A stretch of DNA of 64,000 nucleotides from Eubacterium nodatum ATCC 33099. Lineage in GTDB: Bacteria > Bacillota > Clostridia > Peptostreptococcales > Anaerovoracaceae. Position 1 is the first letter of the stretch. Each line of letters opens with the position of its first letter. The position numbers were made by a program, and so were the translations under genes. Positions 20,750 to 29,460 of the stretch are shown here, piece after piece. The notes below the pieces were generated by a model. The model was not told the DNA's origin. It made no database searches and was given only the letters and a program-made list of their open reading frames with translations. The DNA lies in NCBI GenBank assembly GCA_000510425.1, contig AZKM01000006.1, positions 124,001 to 188,000 on the forward strand, written 5' to 3'.

Positions 20750-22099
20750 TTACATGCATGAAACAATTGCTTCTTCGTATATTTCTAACCCCTTCTTAAG
20801 TTGTTCGTCAGTTACGCAAAGTGGGCAAAGGAATCTGATTACATTTCCGTAAGTTCCGGCAGCTTCAAGCATCAAGCCCTTCTTAACTGCGTAATTAACG
20901 ATTTTTCCAACAATTTCAGCGTTGGCTTCTTTCGTTGCCTTATCTTTTACAAATTCAACACCTATCATTGAACCTATTCCACGAACATCACCGATAACCT
21001 CGTATTTCTCTTTCCATTCGTTGAACTTGTCCATTGCAATTGCACCGATTTTTTTAGCTTTTCCCGGGTAATCTTCCTTTTCCATAACTTCCATTACCTT
21101 AAGTGCTGATGCACAAGCTAACGGATTTCCACAGTATGTTCCCCCAATCGTTCCTGCCGGAACTGCATCCATGATTTCTTTCTTTGCTACAACTGCAGAT
21201 AGTGGTAGTCCGCCGGCAATGGATTTAGCTGTTGTCATAATATCAGGAGCGCATCCTGCTTCTTTGTAATAATCTGAAACAAACAAGCTTCCACTTCTTG
21301 ACCAACCGGTCTGAACCTCATCAGTTACCATTAGGATACCGTGTTTATCACAAATCTGTCTAACTGCCTTAACCCATTCAATCGGAGCAGGTACAAAGCC
21401 TCCCTCTCCCTGAATCGGTTCAAAGATTATTGCTGCAACACTGTCTGCCGGAGCCGCTTCTACAAACATGTGCTCCAAATTATCCACATAGTATTTAATT
21501 TTATCTTCATCAGCCATTCCCTTAGGTGCTCTGTAGATATTAGGGAATTCAGCTCTGTACACTCCGTCCGGGAAAGGTCCCATTCCAATTGCGTAAGCCT
21601 TTTTTCCCGTCATAGTCATAGTCATCTGTGTTCTTCCGTGGAAAGCCCCTGTAAAAACTATGATGTTAGGTCTTTTCGTAAAACCTTTTGCAATTTTTAC
21701 TGCATTTTCATTGGCTTCTGCACCTGAGTTTGCAAACATTGTCTGCTTTGCATCGCCTTTAACCGGTGCCACTTTGTTGATTTTTTCCGCAAGTTCAATG
21801 TATCTTTCATGTGTTGTGATATTCATCATTGCATGAAAATACTTTTCTGACTGCTCTTTAACAGCTTCAATAAGCTCAGGATTACTATATCCGATATTAA
21901 GAACACCAACTCCGCCTATCCAATCCAGAAAGACATTTCCGTCCACATCCTCAAACATAGCTCCCTCACCGCGTTTGATTACACAAGGATAACCACATTT
22001 AATTGCCGCAGGCATTGAGTTATCCCTTCTTGAAATAACTTCAAGTGCTTTTGGACCGGGTAGATTGGTAACAACCTTAGGTAATGCATCTCTTAACAT
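20750..22099 (-). CDS. gabT: 4-aminobutyrate aminotransferase
   Basis: This PLP enzyme of class III has 449 residues. It should transfer the amino group of GABA to 2-oxoglutarate, giving succinic semialdehyde. FANSGAEANENAVKIAK and FTGAFHGRT are the cofactor phosphate-binding parts, VTDEVQTGWSRSG holds the PLP-ring aspartate and TTAKSIAGGLPLS the Schiff-base lysine. AAAGGAG precedes the ATG. It stands 18 bp before abfD and is separated from the next upstream gene by 201 bp of A/T-rich direct repeats. Context makes GABA the likely substrate; other omega-amino acids are possible. Confidence 0.93.
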   Translation of the reverse strand: MLRDALPKVVTNLPGPKALEVISRRDNSMPAAIKCGYPCVIKRGEGAMFEDVDGNVFLDWIGGVGVLNIGYSNPELIEAVKEQSEKYFHAMMNITTHERYIELAEKINKVAPVKGDAKQTMFANSGAEANENAVKIAKGFTKRPNIIVFTGAFHGRTQMTMTMTGKKAYAIGMGPFPDGVYRAEFPNIYRAPKGMADEDKIKYYVDNLEHMFVEAAPADSVAAIIFEPIQGEGGFVPAPIEWVKAVRQICDKHGILMVTDEVQTGWSRSGSLFVSDYYKEAGCAPDIMTTAKSIAGGLPLSAVVAKKEIMDAVPAGTIGGTYCGNPLACASALKVMEVMEKEDYPGKAKKIGAIAMDKFNEWKEKYEVIGDVRGIGSMIGVEFVKDKATKEANAEIVGKIVNYAVKKGLMLEAAGTYGNVIRFLCPLCVTDEQLKKGLEIYEEAIVSCM

Positions 22100-22123
22100 T
22101 TTTTTCTCCTTTTACATAAAATG

Positions 22124-22217
22124 ACTTTAACTTATCGCTTATAATTATTATTAAATTTTCATTGGATTTTACTTTAACTTATTGCTTATAATTATTATTA
22201 AATTTTTATTGGATTTT
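22124..22217. repeat. 47-bp direct repeat (two copies) upstream of gabT
   Basis: Positions 22124-22170 and 22171-22217 are near-identical 47-bp units, beginning ACTTTAACTTAT and ending TTGGATTTT, that differ at a few positions. Two shorter degenerate pieces containing GCTTATAATTAT follow up to about 22255. The units are very A/T-rich. They fill most of the gap between the class III aminotransferase gene and gabT. Confidence 0.9.
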
Positions 22218-22300
22218 TGCTTATAATTATTTTTTTAGGATTTGCTTATATAATTTTGTTTAATTTGAATTTATAGTGTAATCTTTTTGCTTACCTTGGT

Positions 22301-23644
22301 TCAGCTTAAAAAACCAAGTTCTTTTTCAACCTTTGTAATCGCCCTATCTACTCTGGTAACGATTTCATCGATTTCTTCTTTAGTTACAACGAATGCCGGG
22401 GAAATAACCAATCCATCGCCGGCCTGTCCCCTGTTACAGCCCTGACTTGCTTCGATTAGCATATTTTCTTCCAAAGCCGCATCCTGAATCCTTGGTGCAA
22501 CCTTTTCTGACATTGGGAAGCTTTCCTTTGTAATCTTATTCTTTACAAGTTCTACGCCTACCATCAGACCCTTTCCCCTTACATCTCCAACAATCGGATG
22601 ATGCGAAAGTCTCTTTGTAAGTTCCTGTTTCAGGTACTCACCCATTTTTGCACAGTTTTCAACTAACTTGTGCTCCTTCAGATACTTCAGAACAGCAATA
22701 TTAACCGCAGCACCCAATGGATTTCCTGACCATGAGAAGCCTGGAGGATAATTTCCGTTGTCCTCTGCCATACCATCGTATACCTTCTGCGTAATACCTA
22801 CTGCTGCAAGTGGGAAGTATCCTCCCGAAATGGATTTTCCCATAGTTACGATATCCGGAACTATATTAAAATGCTTGTAAGCAAACATTTTACCTGTTCT
22901 TCCCATTCCGGTCATGACCTCATCTAAAATCAGAAGTACATCGTATTTATCACAAATTCTTCTGATTTCTTCAAAGTATCCTTCCGGTGGGACCGCTGCA
23001 CAAAGTGACATTCCTGAAATAGGTTCAGCAATGAATGCTGCTACCGTATCAGGTCCCTGTGCAAGGATTTCATTTTCAAGTGATCTTGCGCAATTTATAG
23101 CATAGTTTTCGTCATCTTCAATCCACGGTCTGTATGTGTATGCAGGCTGGATATGTCCCATTTCCGGAAGATACGGTTCATATCCTTTTCTGCGTTTTGC
23201 AAAGCCACTTACAGAAAGTGCTCCGTTGGAAATGCCGTGATAACTCTGCCATCTGGACAAAATCTTGTATTTTCCTTCATTTCCTCTCTGAATATGATAT
23301 CTTCTTGCCATTTTAATCGCCATCTCATTGGCTTCCGAGCCTCCACATACCTGGAAAACTTTAGCTAAATCATAGTCAGAAGCTTCACATATCATTTTAC
23401 AAGATTCTTCGAGAACGGATGTTGTGCAATCATCTCTGTGAGCATAGGCAAGAGTAACCGCCTGTTCTCTCATTGCATCAGCAATTTCTTCAATTCCGTG
23501 TCCTAAACTTACAAGTACCGGTCCTGATGCCCCATCAATAATTTCTGTACCGTCCTCTTTGTACATGTAAATTCCTTTTCCACTTTTCACCTTTGGATAT
23601 TCTCTATGAAAATCCAAACTTAATACATAATTGTTATCTGACAT
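22301..23644 (-). CDS. Class III PLP aminotransferase, substrate unknown
   Basis: This second class III aminotransferase has 447 residues and differs clearly from GabT. CGGSEANEMAIKMAR and YHGISNGALS are the cofactor-binding parts, LILDEVMTGMGRTGK carries the PLP aspartate and MGKSISGGYFPLA the lysine. Families of this shape act on omega-amino acids or diamines such as putrescine, beta-alanine or 5-aminovalerate; the sequence does not let me choose. It lies 26 bp downstream of the thiolase gene in the same transcript, so it probably feeds another amine into the same pathway. Confidence 0.85.
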   Translation of the reverse strand: MSDNNYVLSLDFHREYPKVKSGKGIYMYKEDGTEIIDGASGPVLVSLGHGIEEIADAMREQAVTLAYAHRDDCTTSVLEESCKMICEASDYDLAKVFQVCGGSEANEMAIKMARRYHIQRGNEGKYKILSRWQSYHGISNGALSVSGFAKRRKGYEPYLPEMGHIQPAYTYRPWIEDDENYAINCARSLENEILAQGPDTVAAFIAEPISGMSLCAAVPPEGYFEEIRRICDKYDVLLILDEVMTGMGRTGKMFAYKHFNIVPDIVTMGKSISGGYFPLAAVGITQKVYDGMAEDNGNYPPGFSWSGNPLGAAVNIAVLKYLKEHKLVENCAKMGEYLKQELTKRLSHHPIVGDVRGKGLMVGVELVKNKITKESFPMSEKVAPRIQDAALEENMLIEASQGCNRGQAGDGLVISPAFVVTKEEIDEIVTRVDRAITKVEKELGFLS

Positions 23645-23670
23645 TAATAAACACCCCTTATTATTAATAA

Positions 23671-24846
23671 TTAATCAATTTTTTCGAAAACCGCTGCCGA
23701 ACCTTCGCCGCCGCCTACACACATAGTTACGATAGCGTACTTTCTTTCAGCATTTTTCATAGCATAAGCCGCCTTTGTTGTTAGAACTGCACCTGTTGCA
23801 CCAAGAGCATGCCCTAAAGCGATAGCACCTCCGTTAGGATTTACTCTCTCCATATCCAGACCGAGTTCTTCAATACACCCGATAGCCTGTGATGCAAACG
23901 CTTCGTTAAGTTCGATTAATTCAACCTCATCCAAGGTAACTCCTGTCTTTTCCAGTACTTTTCTAACTGCACCGATAGGACCGAAACCCATTGTGTACGG
24001 ATCCAGACCGACAGAGGCAAAACCTTTAACTTTTAGAAGTGGCTTTAGACCCAGTTCGTCAGCCTTTTCTCTGCTCATTATTACTACAGCTGCTGCACCA
24101 TCATTCATAGGACAGCTATTTCCGGCTGTAACCAGTCCATCTTTCTGGAATACAGGCTTCAGTTTTGAAAGCTGTTCCATATTAGTTTCAGCTCTTGGTC
24201 CCTCATCTGTATCGATTACAACCTCTTTGCGTTTCACTTTAGTTGTAATAGGCAGAATTTGTTCTTTAAAAGCACCCTTTTCGATTGCTTTTAAAGCTCT
24301 CTGATGTGATTGATATGCGAATTCGTCCATTTTTTCTCTTGAAACAGGATGTACCTTCAACACATTTTCTGCAGTTTCTCCCATTGACGGATTTCCTGCC
24401 TTAGGAGGAGACATCATCACATAGTTAAATGATGGATATGAGTAACTATAAGGTCTCTTCGTTTTTGTCATGAAGTACGGATTATTAGTCATGCTTTCTG
24501 CTCCGCCTGCAACATAAATATCGCCATGTCCACTTTCAATCATAGCTGCCGCCATGCAGATTGTTTCCAATCCTGAAGCACACTGTCTGTCAAACTGAAT
24601 TCCCGGAACTGTTACAGGAAGTTCCGCCTCTAAGGCTATCACTCTACCGATATTTCCGGGAGCACCTTCAGCATTTCCCATATACACTTCTTCGATATCC
24701 TCAGGATTTATTCCTGCTCTTTTAACAGCTTCCTTTACAACAAGACCGCCAAGTTCATATCCGTCAAGTCCTGCTAAAACGCCTCCGTATTTCCCGATCG
24801 GAGTTCTAACTGCAGATACGATTACCGCTTCTCTTAATTTGCTCAT
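23671..24846 (-). CDS. thl: Acetyl-CoA C-acetyltransferase (thiolase)
   Basis: This biosynthetic/degradative thiolase has 391 residues. The acyl-enzyme cysteine lies in RQCASGLE, the catalytic histidine in LGHALGATG and the second cysteine in MCVGGGEG. In GABA fermentation it would cleave acetoacetyl-CoA, made by oxidation of crotonyl-CoA, into two acetyl-CoA. The longer frame starts with GTG; GGAGG seven bases before the ATG at 24846 supports that start. It begins 2 bp after ctfB. Crotonase, 3-hydroxybutyryl-CoA dehydrogenase and butyryl-CoA dehydrogenase are not in the window and must be elsewhere. Confidence 0.94.
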   Translation of the reverse strand: MSKLREAVIVSAVRTPIGKYGGVLAGLDGYELGGLVVKEAVKRAGINPEDIEEVYMGNAEGAPGNIGRVIALEAELPVTVPGIQFDRQCASGLETICMAAAMIESGHGDIYVAGGAESMTNNPYFMTKTKRPYSYSYPSFNYVMMSPPKAGNPSMGETAENVLKVHPVSREKMDEFAYQSHQRALKAIEKGAFKEQILPITTKVKRKEVVIDTDEGPRAETNMEQLSKLKPVFQKDGLVTAGNSCPMNDGAAAVVIMSREKADELGLKPLLKVKGFASVGLDPYTMGFGPIGAVRKVLEKTGVTLDEVELIELNEAFASQAIGCIEELGLDMERVNPNGGAIALGHALGATGAVLTTKAAYAMKNAERKYAIVTMCVGGGEGSAAVFEKID

Positions 24847-24848
24847 TT

Positions 24849-25517
24849 TCACGCCTCCTTATAGTCAATTAGTCTCAGGTTATTGGAAATCTCCACAGGA
24901 GCTCCCGTCTTTGTTATAACTTCATCTGTTGTGTGACCATAAAAAAGTTCTTTCAACAGATAACCTTTTTCCGTAATTTCTAACACACCAAGGTCTGTAA
25001 TTATAAGGGATACACACTCTGTTGCAGTCAGAGGAAGGTCACATCTTTTCTTGAGTTTCGGATTACCTTTCTTATCAGTATGGGTTGTTATTGCAATTAC
25101 CTTCTTTGCCTTTTTGGCAAGATCCATCGCTCCGCCCATTCCCGGAACAAGTCCGCCCGGCACCATCCAATTGGCAAGGTCTCCGTTTTCTCCAATTTCC
25201 AGTGCACCTAAAATTGTAATGTCAAGCTTTCCACTTCTGACAAGTCCAAAAGAATCAGCACTGTCAAAATATGACGCACCCTTGGTTGCCGTAATTGGAA
25301 CACATCCTGAATCCACTATATCCGGATCTTCCTTGCCTTTTTCCGGTGCAGGACCGGCCCCCAAAATCCCGTTTTCTGCATGAAAGAAAACCTTCTTTTC
25401 AGGAGGTATATAATTAACAACCTTCTGTGGAATACCAAACCCAAGATTTACAACATCACCATTTGAAATTTCTTCAGCAGCTCTTTTTGCCATCATTTCT
25501 TTTACTGCCAACCCCAT
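24849..25517 (-). CDS. ctfB: 3-oxoacid CoA-transferase, subunit B
   Basis: This beta subunit of a two-subunit class I CoA-transferase has the catalytic glutamate in HAENGILG and the glycine-rich GGLVPGMGGAMDLA. Likely reactions are acetoacetate/butyrate/acetate CoA exchange (AtoA-like). The ATG at 25517 has AAGGAG seven bases upstream; a TTG two codons earlier is less likely. It overlaps the end of ctfA by 16 bp and ends 2 bp before the thiolase start. Confidence 0.92.
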   Translation of the reverse strand: MGLAVKEMMAKRAAEEISNGDVVNLGFGIPQKVVNYIPPEKKVFFHAENGILGAGPAPEKGKEDPDIVDSGCVPITATKGASYFDSADSFGLVRSGKLDITILGALEIGENGDLANWMVPGGLVPGMGGAMDLAKKAKKVIAITTHTDKKGNPKLKKRCDLPLTATECVSLIITDLGVLEITEKGYLLKELFYGHTTDEVITKTGAPVEISNNLRLIDYKEA

Positions 25518-26188
25518 GTCCAATCTCCTTCCCCGTGAACGATTACGTCAACAAAAGCACCGGGTGTTATAACATCTTCCGGGTCGATTTCACCAAGTTC
25601 AACGATTTCTTTTGCGTCCACTATTGTTACATCTGCAGCTCTTGCCATAAGCGGATTCAATCCTCTTGCAGTTTTGCTGTATACAAGATTTCCGAATTCG
25701 TCTGCTTTCTCGGCAAGTATAATAGCCACATCTGCAGTTAAAGCCGTTTCAAGCAGATAATCTTTTCCTTTAACCGAAATTTTTTCTTTTCCTTCTTCTA
25801 TAACCGTTCCCATTCCTACATCCGTCAGAATGCCGGCAAGTCCTACTCCGCCTGCTCTGATACGCTCAGCCAGAGTTCCCTGTGGAGAAAATTCAATGTC
25901 AAGTTCTCCTGCATTAAAAAGTTCTCCCGCAGCTTTCGTAGCTCCAATATGGCTTGTAATAAGCTTTTTGCACTGCTTGTTGCCGACTATATGATCCGGA
26001 CCCACATCAGGGTCACCTGCATCAATAGAAATTAAGGTCAAATCCTTAACACCCTTCTTTATAATTGCCTGAATTAAATCGTAGGAAGATCCTATCCCTC
26101 CAAAGCCTGCAATCATAATTGTGCAACCGTCAGTCACATGTTTCATAGCCTCTTCAATGGTTTTAATCTTATTGAATCGATTTTTCAC
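25502..26188 (-). CDS. ctfA: 3-oxoacid CoA-transferase, subunit A
   Basis: The alpha subunit (228 residues, AtoD-like) has the glycine-rich IMIAGFGGIGSS near the N terminus and SPQGTLAERIRAGG in the middle, both typical. The start is a GTG at 26188, preceded by AAAGGAG, and no ATG fits better. It is the first gene of the GABA operon and lies about 60 bases after the predicted sigma-54 transcription start. The preferred acid cannot be told from sequence; butyryl-CoA:acetoacetate and acetate are the usual partners. Confidence 0.92.
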   Translation of the reverse strand: MKNRFNKIKTIEEAMKHVTDGCTIMIAGFGGIGSSYDLIQAIIKKGVKDLTLISIDAGDPDVGPDHIVGNKQCKKLITSHIGATKAAGELFNAGELDIEFSPQGTLAERIRAGGVGLAGILTDVGMGTVIEEGKEKISVKGKDYLLETALTADVAIILAEKADEFGNLVYSKTARGLNPLMARAADVTIVDAKEIVELGEIDPEDVITPGAFVDVIVHGEGDWTWGWQ

Positions 26189-26257
26189 TGAAACTCTCCT
26201 TTCAATTTTTGATTATTTGATGACAAAATAGAATTAACTGCTTTTACTCTTATATAT

Positions 26258-26273
26258 AGCAAAAGCCATGCCA
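26258..26273 (-). promoter_or_regulatory. Sigma-54 (-24/-12) promoter of the GABA operon
   Basis: Read on the minus strand the 16 bases are TGGCATGGCTTTTGCT, against the consensus TGGCAC-N5-TTGCW. The -24 GG and -12 GC have the required spacing, and only the sixth base differs. The site lies 70 bp before the ctfA start and next to a gene for a sigma-54 activator. Confidence 0.9.
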
Positions 26274-26319
26274 AAAAATAAAAAACCTACAACTCGTTGA
26301 AATAATCAAGTTATAGGTT
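26273..26319 (-). terminator. Rho-independent terminator of the sigma-54 activator gene, abutting the -24 element
   Basis: The arms at 26284-26294 and 26309-26319 form 11 pairs in minus-strand RNA (one G-U), followed by a run of TTTTTTATTTTTT. The run ends at the first base of the sigma-54 -24 element, so readthrough stops just where the operon promoter begins. Confidence 0.85.
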
Positions 26320-26378
26320 CTGAACGTGGAATCGTAAATTCAAACTCTTGTTATATCATTGTCAAAATCGAAATATCC

Positions 26379-26396
26379 TATGTCAAATCTGACATA
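26379..26396. promoter_or_regulatory. Probable activator-binding site (palindrome) for the sigma-54 activator
   Basis: TATGTCA-AATC-TGACATA is a perfect inverted repeat with a four-base spacer, about 140 bp upstream of the predicted start of the GABA operon. This is a normal distance for an enhancer-like site. A related half-site, TGTCAAAATC, lies at 26360-26369. Confidence 0.6.
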
Positions 26397-26446
26397 TTGA
26401 ATCGCAAATGACCATCAGTTTCAACTATAAAAGCATTGATGTGCTG

Positions 26447-28582
26447 TTATACAATTTCGTACTTTTTCTTCTTTCGCATCAGCTGCGACTGGCTTATGTT
26501 AAGTGCTTCTGCTGCTTTCCTCGTGGTTCCGTAACGTTTAAGTGCATCTACGATTATGGCTTTTTCATGATTACCTATGGCTTCTTCCAAGGTCATGTTC
26601 TTATATCCGCCTGTTGTTTCTGCCTCGGCAATATCTTGCTCCTGTGACCTGTCAACGGTCACAGGAGTTCCATTTCTTCTTGTACCTTCCAAAGTTTTTT
26701 TCTTAATGACATTTTGCACCGATTTGCCATCTACTACATTATCTTTGCAGCTTATTATTATGGTATGCACTACATTTTCCAACTGTCTTACATTTCCGGG
26801 CCAGCTATACTCTTTAAGCTCATCTATTGCTTCAATGGTAAATTTTCTTTCCAGCATATATTTATCATTATACTTTTTAGCAAACATTTTTACCAAAGGT
26901 TCAATATCATCTGTTCGCATCCTAAGTGGTAAAATCTCTATCTCACAAATATTAAGTCTATAATACAGATCTTCTCTAAAGGTACCTTCTCTGACCATTT
27001 CTCGCAAATCTCTGTTAGTTGCGGAAATTACCCTGACATTTACATTTATAGGCTTTTCACCGCCGACTCTGTAAAATTGACCTTCTTGCAAAACTCTAAG
27101 CATCTTTGCCTGAATAGACATCGGAAGATCTCCAATTTCGTCAAGAAAAAGCGTTCCGCCATTAGCCAATTCAAAAATACCTTTTTTGCCGGCATCCTTT
27201 GCTCCTGTAAACGAACCTTTCTCATATCCGAAAAACTCTGACTCTGCAAGGCTTTCCGTAATAGCCGAACAGTTAATTTTTATACACTGCATTCCTTTCC
27301 TTGCACTGTTTTCATGGAGCAAATCAAGAACTCTTTCCTTACCTACACCGGTTTCGCCTAAGATGAGTACATTACAATCATAACTTGCCAGGCGCAAAAT
27401 CTCCTCAAGCATTTTCTCTGTTTCTTTGCTGCCATATGCATATTCGTCTATCTTCTTTATGTTCTTAAGGTCAAAACTTAACTTACTGTCATATTTAAGT
27501 TTATTTACAATATTTTTTGTCATGTATATGCCATGAATTCGTTTAAGTTTCATGATTATCTTATACAGAAGATTCAACGTAAACTCAGGGAATCCGCTGG
27601 AATATTCCTCCACAGAAATAGTGTTTATACTTTTACCAAAGGATTCTGCCATAAGTACTACTAAATTATAGTTATTGATTAAATTTGTAAAAAAAAGATT
27701 CCCGTGTTGTTTAGTCAGAAGCACGCCTATTACTTCCATACCCATCATATTTGAACAAATTACTGTACTGTCAAAAAGCTCTTCATCAGGGGGTTCTTTG
27801 TCGAATTCTTTTTTTAAAATTTCATTATAGCTGTCTAAAGGTGATACGCCGTTGATGGTAAAAAGCTTATCAATATAAGGTTTAAACAGTGCTTTTATAT
27901 TTTCTTCCAATATATAATTTTCATCATCAAAATATAGGCACACTGAAATATAGCAGCCGACTCCATTTGAAAACCTTATGGCTGCCGCATATAAAATTGT
28001 TGTGAATATATCACTGCCAAGTATAAAGAATTTCTTTCCTGTCTCTGCTATGGATGATGCCTTTGCAATAGAACCGGATTCATCAAACGCAACAAGAAGG
28101 ATCTCCTCCGGAATGTCTTGCGGAATTTTGATTATCGGACTGGACGAAAAAAATATCCCATAACCTTCAACCTCTATTTGGCTATAGTTAAAATTTAAAC
28201 TCTTAATGTCTGTAATTTTTATTGGAACTGAAGTCAGTGATGCTATACCGATCACCTTGTCTCCTACTTTCAGTCCGGCGGTGTTTTTATACTTTTCTCC
28301 TATTTCTTCAATTACTCCGCAGCAAATCCCTCCACTATCTGTAAGCTGATTGTGAAGTTTCCCTCTCCTTTCAGTTATACTCAAAATTCTTTTCTTAATT
28401 CTATTGAAGTCGTACTCACATGAGCTGCATATCTGTCTAAAGTTCCCTTCTTCAAGCTTTATCTTCTGGATCGATATTCTAAGTTCTGTATCTTCTATTT
28501 CTCTTTTGTTGTCCAGTTGCCAAGCTGATACCGGAAAAAACCCCTTTGGCTCAAGCACTCTTTCCTCTCCGAATATTTTCAT
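26447..28582 (-). CDS. Sigma-54-dependent transcriptional activator with a dehydrogenase-like N-terminal domain
   Basis: This enhancer-binding protein has 711 residues. The central AAA+ domain (about 380-610) has Walker A GETGVGKE (409-416), the sigma-54 contact loop GSFTGA (456-461) and Walker B TLFLDEIGD. The C terminus ends in a Fis-type helix-turn-helix (TTRKAAEALNISQSQLMRK). There is no response-regulator, GAF or PAS domain. Instead residues about 85-200 resemble a medium-chain-dehydrogenase fold, with VIEEIG, GLKVGDKV and IPQDIPEE in the order I associate with 3,5-diaminohexanoate dehydrogenase of lysine fermentation. It probably senses a small metabolite and switches on the adjacent GABA operon from the sigma-54 promoter at 26258. 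It is 48 bp downstream of the DUF2889 gene. Confidence 0.93.
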   Translation of the reverse strand: MKIFGEERVLEPKGFFPVSAWQLDNKREIEDTELRISIQKIKLEEGNFRQICSSCEYDFNRIKKRILSITERRGKLHNQLTDSGGICCGVIEEIGEKYKNTAGLKVGDKVIGIASLTSVPIKITDIKSLNFNYSQIEVEGYGIFFSSSPIIKIPQDIPEEILLVAFDESGSIAKASSIAETGKKFFILGSDIFTTILYAAAIRFSNGVGCYISVCLYFDDENYILEENIKALFKPYIDKLFTINGVSPLDSYNEILKKEFDKEPPDEELFDSTVICSNMMGMEVIGVLLTKQHGNLFFTNLINNYNLVVLMAESFGKSINTISVEEYSSGFPEFTLNLLYKIIMKLKRIHGIYMTKNIVNKLKYDSKLSFDLKNIKKIDEYAYGSKETEKMLEEILRLASYDCNVLILGETGVGKERVLDLLHENSARKGMQCIKINCSAITESLAESEFFGYEKGSFTGAKDAGKKGIFELANGGTLFLDEIGDLPMSIQAKMLRVLQEGQFYRVGGEKPINVNVRVISATNRDLREMVREGTFREDLYYRLNICEIEILPLRMRTDDIEPLVKMFAKKYNDKYMLERKFTIEAIDELKEYSWPGNVRQLENVVHTIIISCKDNVVDGKSVQNVIKKKTLEGTRRNGTPVTVDRSQEQDIAEAETTGGYKNMTLEEAIGNHEKAIIVDALKRYGTTRKAAEALNISQSQLMRKKKKYEIV

Positions 28583-28629
28583 ATCATTTCTCTTTCTACT
28601 AAATTTACATTATCTAAGAAATTACACAC

Positions 28630-29460
28630 TTACCTTTTCTCTGTCAGCACTCTGTGGCTATCTATATACATTTCCACAATATGATAACAGCCGTCACAAC
28701 CTCCCAGGGCAGAAATAATGTCCCTTTTACTTATTTCACTTAATTTTCGTCCCATCAAAGAATTATTGTTCTCATCGTTAGTAAAACAACTGACTCCCGG
28801 AGCTCTGATAATTTTTATTTTATTTTCCGTAATAATCCCTTCCGAATCTATTTTAATTAATGTCAACATTTCGTGATATGTATCCGAAAGGTATCCCTTG
28901 CAGAAAATATTACCATTCTTTTTTTCAATAGTGTATGTCTTTTCTCTCTCAAATAAAATATCTTTCTCAAAATTATCCGGAACATAGTCCATCCAGGGCA
29001 GATCTGCAAGCCTTTCCGTTCTTCTGCTGTCACTGTACATCCTACAATTATTTTTCTCTAAAAAATCCCAGTATATATTATAGTCCTCCCTTGTTTTATA
29101 ACCTCTTTCTTTATATACATAGGTTTCTGCCTGTAGTAATGCAGAAATGCACTGGAGAAAAATGTCTGAAAAAGAATCATGTCCATTTTCCAAAAGCCGT
29201 TTCTTAACTATCTTTTTACCCTGAATATATCCCTCTATACCTATAAGTTCCGCAAAATCATTATTAAATGACGTCACTTCTTCATTACCATTCTCCACAT
29301 AATCGTGAACTTGTTCAGAATATGAGCCTGCAGCTTCTTTGATTATAAAATCATCTTTGCCCACAACAAGAAAACCCCCTCGTACTGTTCCATCATTTTG
29401 AACAGCCACCGTTGATTTTAAATTGTTTTCTAAATTCTCAACACACCAGTTGATTTTCAT
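28630..29460 (-). CDS. DUF2889-family protein
   Basis: The 276-residue protein has a C-terminal half matching the DUF2889 pattern: HEM at the start of the domain, a RAPGVSC segment, LMGRKL and the closing LGGCDGCYHIVEM. The N-terminal half (with GGFLVV and LIGIEGYIQGKK) may be a diverged copy of the same domain. No signal peptide or membrane segment is seen. The function is unknown. It lies 48 bp upstream of the sigma-54 activator and is probably co-transcribed. A -10-like TATAAT is found on the minus strand at 29598-29603 without a clear -35. Confidence 0.75.
   Translation of the reverse strand: MKINWCVENLENNLKSTVAVQNDGTVRGGFLVVGKDDFIIKEAAGSYSEQVHDYVENGNEEVTSFNNDFAELIGIEGYIQGKKIVKKRLLENGHDSFSDIFLQCISALLQAETYVYKERGYKTREDYNIYWDFLEKNNCRMYSDSRRTERLADLPWMDYVPDNFEKDILFEREKTYTIEKKNGNIFCKGYLSDTYHEMLTLIKIDSEGIITENKIKIIRAPGVSCFTNDENNNSLMGRKLSEISKRDIISALGGCDGCYHIVEMYIDSHRVLTEKR

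Noticed and set aside
22100..22300. A second sigma-54 promoter before gabT
   Set aside because: No -24 GG / -12 GC pair with correct spacing was found on the minus strand.
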